DNA of 64,000 nucleotides, taken from assembly GCA_964457225.1 (NCBI GenBank), contig CAYWEM010000004.1:1-64000 (forward strand), read 5' to 3'. Shown piece by piece: positions 1 through 7,961 of this stretch. The stretch is from CAYWEM01 sp964457225. GTDB lineage: Bacteria; Acidobacteriota; Aminicenantia; UBA2199. A model generated the notes under the pieces. It was not told the origin of the DNA and searched no databases. It saw only the letters and a program-made list of their open reading frames with translations. A program made the position numbers and the translations under genes. How positions within the stretch are numbered: position 1 is the stretch's first letter; every line of letters begins with the position of its first letter.

Positions 1-981
1 TTGATGGATTCCGATTTATGGCGGAAGATTCTCCAGGATCTTGCTAAACTTCCTGAAAAACCGGAGATATTGTTCGGCGGCTTCGGTGAGCCCCTGGCTC
101 ATCCGGAAATAGTGAGGATGGTGGCCGGGGCGAAAGAATCCGGCTGCCGGGTGGAATTGATCAGCAACGGCATCCTGCTGAATGCGGAGATGGCCGACTC
201 ACTCTCCCGGGCCGGGCTTGACCGGCTCTGGGTGTCGATTGACGGGGCCAGGCCGGAGAGCTATGCCGACGTGCGCCTGGCCGACCACCTGCCACTGATC
301 ATTGCCAACCTGGAAAACCTGGCCACGAAAAGCAATAAAACCAGGCTGGGCATATCCTTCGTAGCCATGAAGCGCAACCTGGCCGACCTGCCGGCCATAC
401 TGGAACTGGCCCGGCGCCTGGGCGCAGACCGCTTTTCCCTGAGTAATGTCGAGCCCTATACCGCAGCGATGGAAGGCGAAATCCTCTACCAAAAAAGCCG
501 GTTTGCGGCTTTGCCTGCAGGCGCTTGCCGGGTGCCGCGTTTTGATGCCCAAGTTTTATCTGTTGAAGTGGAGAAAAAGATGCAGGACCTGTTTCCGGAA
601 GCACTGGAATCAGTGTCCCTGGCTCCGGGCCGGACCGGGCTCTGTCCCTTTTGGCAACGCCGCAGCACATCATTGCGCTGGGATGGAAAACTGGGACCCT
701 GCCTGCCCCTGCTGCATGCGCACACAGTTTTTCTTGACGGTTTTTCCCGGGACTGGGATGAATTTCACTTCGGTTCCCTGGCATTTGCCGGCCTGGAATC
801 TATCTGGAACCAACCACAGTACCGCGAATTCCGCGGCAAACTGGATGAATTTGCCTTCGCGCCCTGCGCCACCTGCAACAGCTGTTCCCTGCCGGCCCTG
901 AACGGCGAAGACTGCTTCGGCAATGCGCATCCGGCCTGCGGCGGCTGTCTCTGGTCCCAGGGTTTCATCCGCTGTCCCTGA
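1..981 (+). CDS. Radical SAM/SPASM protein, 3' part (5' end outside window)
   Basis: The visible 326 residues start inside a radical SAM TIM barrel. The GGFGEP segment near residue 26 matches the conserved GGE-type strand after the iron-sulfur loop, but the CxxxCxxC cluster motif is missing, so the true start lies upstream of the window. The C-terminal third is cysteine-rich (CPFW, CATCNSC, DCFGNAHPACGGCLW), which is how SPASM/twitch auxiliary cluster domains look. From memory the ending DCFGN...CGGCLW...IRCP resembles radical SAM maturases linked to tungsten-cofactor oxidoreductases. That subfamily call is tentative, since no aldehyde ferredoxin oxidoreductase gene is visible. Radical SAM/SPASM itself is well supported. 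Confidence 0.8.
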   Translation: MMDSDLWRKILQDLAKLPEKPEILFGGFGEPLAHPEIVRMVAGAKESGCRVELISNGILLNAEMADSLSRAGLDRLWVSIDGARPESYADVRLADHLPLIIANLENLATKSNKTRLGISFVAMKRNLADLPAILELARRLGADRFSLSNVEPYTAAMEGEILYQKSRFAALPAGACRVPRFDAQVLSVEVEKKMQDLFPEALESVSLAPGRTGLCPFWQRRSTSLRWDGKLGPCLPLLHAHTVFLDGFSRDWDEFHFGSLAFAGLESIWNQPQYREFRGKLDEFAFAPCATCNSCSLPALNGEDCFGNAHPACGGCLWSQGFIRCP

Positions 982-1013
982 GTCCAAATACCGGAGCCGG
1001 CGGCGATCCCGGC

Positions 1014-1042
1014 TTGACATCAGGGCCGGGCGTTCATACAAT
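1014..1042 (+). promoter_or_regulatory. Sigma70 promoter, leaderless geometry
   Basis: TTGACA at 1014-1019, a 17-nt spacer, then TACAAT at 1037-1042. The expected start of transcription, about 7 nt after the -10, falls on the A of the ATG at 1049. No Shine-Dalgarno sequence precedes that ATG, so the transcript would be leaderless. Confidence 0.7.
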
Positions 1043-1048
1043 CCGGAA

Positions 1049-1903
1049 ATGAAACAAACCAGTTCGGTTGAAGATCTCTTCCTGGAATTCATGGCCGAGC
1101 GCCAGAGCCGCGAACTTGAAAGCCTGCGCCGTCACTACCTGGCCCTGAAGAAACATTTCCACCCCCAGGGGAACCGTTTCCGGCACCTGTCCGAGGAATT
1201 CATCAGGCTGCACGATTTCTTTTTCAACATCGATCACCAGGCCGATTCCCTCAAGCTGAACCAGTACCAGGCCTATATCGGGGTTTTCCGCCTGCTTTCC
1301 TACAGTGTCGGCCGGGCCTCGGTACTGGACAACATAGGGTATTTTTCCCGGCTGGCCCTGGGCGGCCAGCTGAAAAGAGCCCTTTGCCAACTGCGCCGGG
1401 AACTGCAGAAACGTTTTTTCGGGGGAAGGCCGCCGGATGTGATCCGCCTGCTTGAAGATCGTTTCAGCAGGGTCACCATCGTCGACTACGGTTCAGGACT
1501 GGCTTACCAGTCAATCGAAATGGCCTTGAAGCTGAGAGACCGCCTGGAGCGGCTGGTCTTGCTGGACATCCCTTCACTGATCTCGGATTTCGCCTGTTAC
1601 CGGGCCGAGCGGGAAGGAATCCCGGTCGAAAGAATTGAGGTCAGCGCCGACAATCAATACCCTTCATTGCCCAGGCACCAGGTCTGCGTGGCCAACGAAG
1701 TGGTTGAACACGTCAGGGAGCCGCTCAGGCTGCTGGACAACATCGCCGGGGCCCAGGTCGGGGGAGCCTTGCTGCAGGGTGATTTCAACGATCACTGCCC
1801 GGAAATATTTCACCTGCACACCGACCTGGCCTTTTTCCGCAACGAACTGCGGAAAACACACCAGCCGTTGGGCCGGGACTGGTACGAACGCCGGCCTGAA
1901 TAG
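1049..1903 (+). CDS. SAM-dependent methyltransferase-like protein
   Basis: A 284-residue protein with a Rossmann methyltransferase layout in its second half: motif I-like VDYGSGLAYQS, then an acidic LLDIP strand and VCVANEVVEHV, which resembles the motif after the methyl-donor pocket in class I enzymes. The N-terminal half is helical, basic and has no clear family. The glycine-rich loop is weak (YGSGLAYQS rather than GxGxG), so activity is uncertain. The ATG at 1049 is chosen because it is 6 nt downstream of a near-perfect -10 box; the open frame extends upstream but is arginine-rich, low-quality sequence overlapping the preceding gene. Substrate cannot be inferred. Confidence 0.6.
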   Translation: MKQTSSVEDLFLEFMAERQSRELESLRRHYLALKKHFHPQGNRFRHLSEEFIRLHDFFFNIDHQADSLKLNQYQAYIGVFRLLSYSVGRASVLDNIGYFSRLALGGQLKRALCQLRRELQKRFFGGRPPDVIRLLEDRFSRVTIVDYGSGLAYQSIEMALKLRDRLERLVLLDIPSLISDFACYRAEREGIPVERIEVSADNQYPSLPRHQVCVANEVVEHVREPLRLLDNIAGAQVGGALLQGDFNDHCPEIFHLHTDLAFFRNELRKTHQPLGRDWYERRPE

Positions 1904-1957
1904 CCCCCCGGGAATCGGCTGGAAAACCCAGGTATTATAATTAAGTTAAGCTCTATA

Positions 1958-1986
1958 TTGATTATGATTAATAATTATAATATAAT
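1958..1986 (+). promoter_or_regulatory. Sigma70 promoter of the adaptor-barrel gene
   Basis: TTGATT at 1958-1963, 17-nt spacer, consensus TATAAT at 1981-1986, inside a strikingly A/T-rich stretch (about 1935-2000). GAGGAG at 2007-2012 serves as ribosome binding site for the ATG at 2019. Confidence 0.75.
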
Positions 1987-2018
1987 TTTATATTCTAAAA
2001 TCTATCGAGGAGCAAATA

Positions 2019-3890
2019 ATGAAGGTTAGAATTGTGTCCGCAGTTATACTGCTGGTCTTATGCATTTCGCCCGGCCGGGCCCAGGACAAAACCGCCGGCC
2101 GCCGGCCTGTTCCGGTGATGGTTTCACCGGTCCTTTTACAGCCTTTTTCAGAATTCAAAGAAATATCGGCAAAAACGTCTTTTTTCCTGGAAAAGACCGT
2201 CAGCGCCGAGTTCAGTGGCAAAATCACCCTGCTGGGACATAAGCCGGGCCAGGCGGTCAGCCGCGGCCAGGAAATCGCGGTGATACAAAGCGAAATCAAG
2301 GACCAGGCGGTGCAGAAAGCCCGCGAGGAAGTCGCCGCCAGGGAAAGAATTCTTTTCCAGCGCCGCAACTGGAAGGAGCGCAGTGCCGCCGCTGAAAAAC
2401 AGGCTGAAAACAACCTGGCCGAGGCCCGCGAAGAATTGAAACTGCTGGAAGAGCGGGCCGGCAGGAAACCCTTGCTCAGCCCGGTTGACGGCCTGATCGC
2501 CGCCTTTCTGGTCGACGAGGGCCAGGAAATCAAGACGGGCGATCCGGTCATGACCCTGCTCGATGCCGCCAAGGTGCGGGTACTGGTCAAGGGGGATGAT
2601 GCCGCGGTTTTCAAGACCGCCGAACGCTACACGGTCAGAATAGTTGAAATAGCCAGCGCTTTTCCGGCTTCAGTACACGAGTTGAAAGAAAACCTGGCTG
2701 ACATTCGCATCGAGAACATCGGCCAGGCCATCAAGCCGGGCATGACCGCCCAGCTGACCGTCCTGCTCGAGGAACACGAAAAGGCGGTGGTCATCCCGGC
2801 TGAAAGTATCGCCAAGGATGATATCGGGGCCTTTGTCTTCACGGTTTTCAAGAACAGGGCCCGGAAAACGTACATAAACATCGGCCCTGAACTGGAAGGT
2901 GAAGTCCTGGTAAGATCAGGACTCCAGGCCGGAGAAATACTGATAAAACCGCCTCTGGATCACCTGGCCGACCTGCAGCGGGTCAAGATAGTCAGCACCC
3001 TGCCGGCCGAGCTGCCCGCGGCAGCGGCGCCGGGAAAAGCGGTGCGGGTCAAGCCTGCCGCCACCGGCTTTTCCGACAGCGGCTTTGCCATCAGCGCCGC
3101 CCTGCAGTCACTCTTTGCCCGGAACGCCCAGCTCGAGGGCATTGCCGAGCATTTCAACAACCTGCCGGCCTACACTCCCCTGGCCGAGGTTTCCTCGGCG
3201 CTCTACCATCCGAGTTTCGGCGTGCTCTTCAACTTCAACAACAAGTTCGGCATCGGCCTGAACTTCCGGCTGATGAGCCGCAGTAATGACATAAAGGGGG
3301 CTTCCTCAAGCACCCTGGCCGGCCTGACTGAAACTTACAATTACAGCACCAACAAGTTCGATGAATCCTATACCGGGGTGATGCTGAAAGGCTATTACTA
3401 CTTCATCAACAACGACCGGCTGGCGCTGAACGCCCATGCCGGCCTGGGACTGATCTTCGGTTCATTCAAGCACATCAACCAGGTCAGCTACAGTCTGCGT
3501 GACGGCAGCCGCACCCTATATTCCTTCGCCCACTCGGGCAATATCGAGGCCACGGCCAGCGGTCTTAATTTCCTGCTCGGTTCGGAATTCGAGTACAAGT
3601 TCACCGAGAACCTTTCCCTGTTCGCCGGCCTGGGTTTCGACTACATTTCCCTGAAGAACTGGAACGGCACCTACCAGTACGAAAACGATGCCGCCAGCGG
3701 AACCGACAGCGGAGACCTCTATTACGTGGTCTTCGGATCCGAGCACTACCTCTGGATACTCAGCCCGACCCACCTGGCGACCCTGGAAAGCGACCCGGCC
3801 TACGTCCTCGAACCGGCCCAGTTCATCACCAGCAAGAGAATGAATTTCCTGCTTTCCCTGGGGCTCAAGTTCCGCTTCGGCTCCAGATGA
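2019..3890 (+). CDS. Efflux periplasmic adaptor fused to an outer-membrane beta-barrel
   Basis: This 623-residue protein has two parts. Residues 1-21 are a signal peptide ending in GRAQ. Residues about 30-320 look like an RND/HlyD-type membrane fusion protein: a lipoyl-like half (VSAEFSGKITLLGHKPGQAV), a helical hairpin of about 60 charged residues, the second half (LLSPVDGLIAAFLVDEGQEI), then the beta-barrel domain (NIGQAIKPGMTAQLTV) and membrane-proximal end. After an alanine/proline linker (about 332-345), residues 350-623 change to alternating aromatic strands ending LSLGLKFRFGSR, the signature of an outer-membrane barrel. Adaptors normally stop near residue 350-400. No inner-membrane pump gene is adjacent. 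The secreted propeller gene follows 15 nt downstream and is probably co-transcribed. Confidence 0.75.
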   Translation: MKVRIVSAVILLVLCISPGRAQDKTAGRRPVPVMVSPVLLQPFSEFKEISAKTSFFLEKTVSAEFSGKITLLGHKPGQAVSRGQEIAVIQSEIKDQAVQKAREEVAARERILFQRRNWKERSAAAEKQAENNLAEAREELKLLEERAGRKPLLSPVDGLIAAFLVDEGQEIKTGDPVMTLLDAAKVRVLVKGDDAAVFKTAERYTVRIVEIASAFPASVHELKENLADIRIENIGQAIKPGMTAQLTVLLEEHEKAVVIPAESIAKDDIGAFVFTVFKNRARKTYINIGPELEGEVLVRSGLQAGEILIKPPLDHLADLQRVKIVSTLPAELPAAAAPGKAVRVKPAATGFSDSGFAISAALQSLFARNAQLEGIAEHFNNLPAYTPLAEVSSALYHPSFGVLFNFNNKFGIGLNFRLMSRSNDIKGASSSTLAGLTETYNYSTNKFDESYTGVMLKGYYYFINNDRLALNAHAGLGLIFGSFKHINQVSYSLRDGSRTLYSFAHSGNIEATASGLNFLLGSEFEYKFTENLSLFAGLGFDYISLKNWNGTYQYENDAASGTDSGDLYYVVFGSEHYLWILSPTHLATLESDPAYVLEPAQFITSKRMNFLLSLGLKFRFGSR

Positions 3891-3905
3891 CATTAGGGAG
3901 GTAAC

Positions 3906-5414
3906 ATGAAAAAGAACGTTTTATCGATGTTTTGCCTGTTGTTATTCGGCTCGCTGCTGTTTGCCTGGGAGCCCTGGGTGAACATCTCGAGTTCGGCCGA
4001 TCACTCGATCATGCCTAATATCGCCATCGGCTATGACGGCTCGGTGCACGCGGTCTGGTTCGAATACAACCCGACCACAGCCCGGGCAGACATTTTCTAC
4101 CGTAAGTACGACAAGAACGGCTGGCGGCCCAAGGTCAACATCAGCAACACGGCCTGGCTTTCCCGCGACCCCAGCGTGGCCGTGGATAAGGCCGGCAACG
4201 TCTACATTACCTGGATCGACACCTTCAACCGGCCCAACCAGCGCTTCGGCCTGGCTTTCCGGGAGATTTCCGCCAACGGGACCATGAACGACATGAGGGT
4301 GCTGATTTCCGACGTCGGCCAGGATCTGCACCGCCCGTCCATAGCCTGTGATCCGGATGGCAACATCTCCATTGTAACCTACCGGGGACTCGATGCGATC
4401 TTCGGCATTGACCGCGATTACGGGACTTGGACTCCCCATAAAATCATCAGCCGGCCGGAATCGACCTTCGCCACCGAATCCTGCCATATAGCTTACGGAG
4501 CCGACGGTTATTTTCACGGCACCTGGCCCGAATTCCAGCGCGGAGTCAATCCGCACATGACTCTGCACTACTCAAAACGCCCGGTGGGTGGTGACTGGCG
4601 CAAACCCAAGGACGTCTGGTTCATTCACGAGGCCCAGGCTCACCCGAAAATCGCCACCAACAAGGAAGGCGACCCCTACATCACCTGGATGGAAGAAAAG
4701 GATGAAATCAGGTTTGAAGCCTATTTCACCAAGTGGGACAGCTACTTCCAGCAGTGGACCCGACCCAGGAGCGCTTCCAAGACCACCATAAACGCCCTTC
4801 TGCCCAGTGTGACCGTGGCCAGGAACGGCACGGTTTACGTGGCCTGGGGCTTCGGCAACTACGACCAGGCCATGGACGCTGTCTACAATTACGAAATTCC
4901 GGGCGAAGATTTTCAACCCAACCCGATCAGATTTTTCTCCACCCCGGTCAACCGGGCGAATTACACCCAGTTGGCCAACGGCGGGCCCAATGACAACATT
5001 TTCTTCATCTTCGAGCAGATCAACAAGCCCAACAACATGAAGGATGTTTTCATCACATCCCTGAAACCCATCATCGTCAGCCTGCCTATCTTCGCCCCGG
5101 TCAACTTCAGCGGCCAGCAGGTCAGCACCATCAAGATCAACCAGCACTTTAAAAACTTCTTCAACCTGCTCAAGTGGGAAGACAACCCGGAGAACGCCGA
5201 GTCCGATATAGTTGTAGCCGGTTACAACCTGTACCGGCGCGAAGCCGGGCAAGCTGACGAAGAGGCTTCCCTGCTGGCGAACCTGCCCGCCGGTACCTTT
5301 GAATACGTTGATTACAACATAGAAAAAGGTAAGGATTACGTTTACCTGATATCCGCGGTTGATGAAGACGGCAATGAGAGTGAAAAGGTCAGCTTAACCG
5401 TGACCGCCAGGTAA
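3906..5414 (+). CDS. Secreted sialidase-like beta-propeller protein with C-terminal FN3-like domain
   Basis: The first 20 residues (MKKNVLSMFCLLLFGSLLFA) form a Sec signal peptide. The next 370 residues repeat a blade-like pattern (PSVAVDKAGNVYITW, PSIACDPDGNISIV, PKIATNKEGDPYITW, PSVTVARNGTVYVAW), as in BNR/sialidase-fold propellers; catalytic sialidase arginines and Asp-boxes are not evident, so a binding or structural role is as likely as hydrolysis. Residues about 415-502 read as a fibronectin III-like domain (YNLYRREAGQ...YVYLISAVDEDGNES). GGGAGG at 3896-3901 supports the start. It lies 15 nt after the adaptor-barrel gene, and a strong terminator ends the unit. Confidence 0.75.
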   Translation: MKKNVLSMFCLLLFGSLLFAWEPWVNISSSADHSIMPNIAIGYDGSVHAVWFEYNPTTARADIFYRKYDKNGWRPKVNISNTAWLSRDPSVAVDKAGNVYITWIDTFNRPNQRFGLAFREISANGTMNDMRVLISDVGQDLHRPSIACDPDGNISIVTYRGLDAIFGIDRDYGTWTPHKIISRPESTFATESCHIAYGADGYFHGTWPEFQRGVNPHMTLHYSKRPVGGDWRKPKDVWFIHEAQAHPKIATNKEGDPYITWMEEKDEIRFEAYFTKWDSYFQQWTRPRSASKTTINALLPSVTVARNGTVYVAWGFGNYDQAMDAVYNYEIPGEDFQPNPIRFFSTPVNRANYTQLANGGPNDNIFFIFEQINKPNNMKDVFITSLKPIIVSLPIFAPVNFSGQQVSTIKINQHFKNFFNLLKWEDNPENAESDIVVAGYNLYRREAGQADEEASLLANLPAGTFEYVDYNIEKGKDYVYLISAVDEDGNESEKVSLTVTAR

Positions 5415-5442
5415 TCAAAAGAATTACAGTTATTTCTTCAAG

Positions 5443-5476
5443 GACCCCGGTAAGCTTTTACCGGGGTCTTTTTTTT
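5443..5476 (+). terminator. Rho-independent terminator
   Basis: An 11-bp perfect stem (GACCCCGGTAA / TTACCGGGGTC) with a GCTT loop is followed directly by eight T residues. It ends the transcript carrying the propeller gene. Confidence 0.95.
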
Positions 5477-5552
5477 GCGTTGTCCGCACCGTCCGTATAA
5501 TCATCTGTCATGCTGTACAGCTGGTCTGGCAGAGGGTTTTCCCGCCTCAAAA

Positions 5553-5581
5553 TTGCTTTTTCCCGGCTCATTTGTTATACT
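5553..5581 (+). promoter_or_regulatory. Sigma70 promoter of the TPR-kinase operon
   Basis: TTGCTT at 5553-5558, 17-nt spacer, TATACT at 5576-5581. In-frame ATGs lie at 5583 and 5592, so any transcript starting 6-8 nt past the -10 has almost no 5' leader. Confidence 0.6.
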
Positions 5582-5591
5582 TATGCATCAC

Positions 5592-7949
5592 ATGGAGCCA
5601 ATACTAGATATAGTCAGGAACAGCAGACCATTACAATTGTTGCTGGCCCTGTTGGCCTTGCTTCTGATTCTGCGGATAGTCTATCACGTCCTGAAGTCGG
5701 CCAAAATGTCCAGTTTTCAGGACAAATCATTTATTGACGCCTTTTTTTTCCTGCTTTTCAAGAAGAGTTACCATGAAAGAGAGGCCAAGCGGGCCCTGCG
5801 CCAGAATCTGTTCTTCCAGGCCGGGCAAATATACGAGAACATCGGTGATTTCCGCAAGGCCCTGGCCGCCTATGACCAGGGCCTGGAATACTCGGTCATG
5901 GGCGAACTGCTGGAAAAGCTGAACCGCGAAACAGAAGCCATTGAAATGTACAAGAAGAGCGGCCAGTCGGACAACCTGGTCCGCATCTACGTAAAAAGGC
6001 GAAACATTGAGGCGGCAGCGGCCCTGCTGGAAAAAAACAACCGTTACCAGGAAGCGGCCGAGTTGTATTACCAGCATGAACGCTTCGAAAAAGCCGCCCA
6101 GATTTACGAAAAAAAAGGTTTCTACAAGAAAGCCGCCTATATTTACGAGAAAGCCGGCAACAAAAAGAAAGCGGCCCAGAATTTCGAAAAGTCATTCCTG
6201 GCCAACAGCGACTCGCTGATGGGTTACCAGGACGCCCGCCACCTGGAGGAGGAATTGCTCAAAGCGGTCGATCTCTACGTGCAGCTGGGAGAAAACGAGC
6301 GGGCATACGAATTATTACTGAAAAACAACAAGTTTGAGAAAGCGGCGGAAATAGCCGAGAAAATGGAAAGATTCGCCGAGGCGGCTCGCAACTACGAAAA
6401 AGCTCAAATTCCTCTGAAAGCCGCGGTACTCTACGAACGGATCGGGCAGCCGAAAATCGCCTGGCAACTCAGAGGAGAAGAGGCCTTTGCCCGGGGAGAC
6501 ACCAATTCAGCCGCGGAATGCTTCCTGAAAGCCGATGATTATACCAGGGCCGCTGAATTGTTTGAATGGAACAAGCAGTATGCCAAGGCGGCCCATTGTT
6601 ATTTCATGAACCAGAATTTCCTGGCCGCGGCCGACAATTACATGAAAGACGGCAAAGAAGAAGATGCGGCCAAGATGTTCGAAATGGGTCGCGAGTGGCG
6701 GGTGGCGGCCGACTTGTTCAGCAAGCTCGATAAACTGAAAAAAGCCGGAGAACTCTACGAAAAAGCCGGAGAATACTTCAAGGCCGGGTTCGCCTTTCTC
6801 AAGGTTGACGACGAGCGCCGGGCCCTGACCAATTTCCAGCAGGTCCCTTCCGATGACTGCAATTTCGGCACCGCGGTAACCAGCATCGCCAACATTTTTT
6901 TAAAGAACCGTAAACCCCAGCTGGTAATTGAGAAAATCGAAAAACTGATCGACCGTCAACCCATCGGCAAACACAACATCGACTGGTATTACGTGCTGGG
7001 ACAGGCTTACGAAAATTCGGGCAATTACAAGAAAGCCTTTGAAATATACCAGATGATCCTGACCGAGGATTATTCCTACATGGATGTCCACCAGAAGATA
7101 AAAGAAGTGGACAAGCTGATGCAGAAGTACAAGGAAATGGAGTTGATCGCCGAAGACAGCGGCGAGCGCTACCGGATTATTGAAAAAATCGGCGAAGGCG
7201 GCATGGGAGTGGTGTTCAAGGCCGAAGACACTGTGCTGAAGAGGATCGTCGCCCTGAAAATCCTCAACAAGACCTTGATCAAGGACACGCGCAACCTGGA
7301 ACGGTTTTTTACCGAAGCGCGCTCCACGGCATCCCTGAGCCATGCCAACATCGTCACGGTCTACGACGTGGGCCAATTGAAGGAAGATTATTTCATTTCC
7401 ATGGAGTTCATCGAAGGCGACAATTTCATGAACCTGATCCGCCATAAAAAAATCTTTTCCCTTTCCCAGGTTCTTTTTGTAGCCATCAAGCTTTTCAGGG
7501 CCCTGGATTACTCGCACAAGAAAGGCATAATTCATCGCGATATAAAGCCTCACAACGTAATGATCACGCGCCAGAAAGAAATCAAGATAATGGATTTCGG
7601 CCTGGCCGTCATCCTGGGCGACCAGAAACAGGGTGAAACAGGGGTGATCACCGGAACTCCTTACTACATGTCCCCGGAGCAAATCCAGGGCATCCCGGTC
7701 GATCACCGTACGGACATTTATTCATCCGGAGCCACACTTTTTCACCTGATAACCGGGAGAGTGCCCTTCAAGGGAGAAAACATCTTCTACCAGCATCTTT
7801 TCGACCGGATACCCGATATCAAGAGCATCCGCAGCGACATTCCCGACCGCCTGGTGGCCATAGTCGAGAAATGCATGGAAAAAAAGCGTGAACAACGCTT
7901 TCAGAGCGCCGGAGAAGTTCTCAACGAATTCAAAAACATAAAAGTCTAA
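5592..7949 (+). CDS. Membrane-anchored TPR-repeat Ser/Thr protein kinase
   Basis: Counting from the ATG at 5592 the protein has 785 residues. A transmembrane segment sits at about 13-32 (LQLLLALLALLLILRIVYHV). Residues about 60-520 are helical TPR-like repeats with recurring A..YE.....KAA patterns (YKKAAYIYEKAGNKKKAAQN). The Hanks-type kinase domain is C-terminal: glycine loop GEGGMGVVFKAED, ATP lysine K556, HRDIKPHN with D650, DFG at 668-670, activation segment GTPYYMSPEQ. All catalytic residues are present. Most bacterial kinases of this class place the kinase at the N-terminus, so the order is reversed here. The alternative ATG at 5583 adds only three residues. The acyl-CoA dehydrogenase gene follows 12 nt downstream. 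Confidence 0.9.
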   Translation: MEPILDIVRNSRPLQLLLALLALLLILRIVYHVLKSAKMSSFQDKSFIDAFFFLLFKKSYHEREAKRALRQNLFFQAGQIYENIGDFRKALAAYDQGLEYSVMGELLEKLNRETEAIEMYKKSGQSDNLVRIYVKRRNIEAAAALLEKNNRYQEAAELYYQHERFEKAAQIYEKKGFYKKAAYIYEKAGNKKKAAQNFEKSFLANSDSLMGYQDARHLEEELLKAVDLYVQLGENERAYELLLKNNKFEKAAEIAEKMERFAEAARNYEKAQIPLKAAVLYERIGQPKIAWQLRGEEAFARGDTNSAAECFLKADDYTRAAELFEWNKQYAKAAHCYFMNQNFLAAADNYMKDGKEEDAAKMFEMGREWRVAADLFSKLDKLKKAGELYEKAGEYFKAGFAFLKVDDERRALTNFQQVPSDDCNFGTAVTSIANIFLKNRKPQLVIEKIEKLIDRQPIGKHNIDWYYVLGQAYENSGNYKKAFEIYQMILTEDYSYMDVHQKIKEVDKLMQKYKEMELIAEDSGERYRIIEKIGEGGMGVVFKAEDTVLKRIVALKILNKTLIKDTRNLERFFTEARSTASLSHANIVTVYDVGQLKEDYFISMEFIEGDNFMNLIRHKKIFSLSQVLFVAIKLFRALDYSHKKGIIHRDIKPHNVMITRQKEIKIMDFGLAVILGDQKQGETGVITGTPYYMSPEQIQGIPVDHRTDIYSSGATLFHLITGRVPFKGENIFYQHLFDRIPDIKSIRSDIPDRLVAIVEKCMEKKREQRFQSAGEVLNEFKNIKV

Positions 7950-7961
7950 AAGGAGAATGCC

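Noticed and set aside
923..1048. Upstream extension of the methyltransferase-like protein
   Set aside because: The 42 extra residues are arginine-rich, overlap the SPASM gene and contain the promoter; the ATG at 1049 is the better start.
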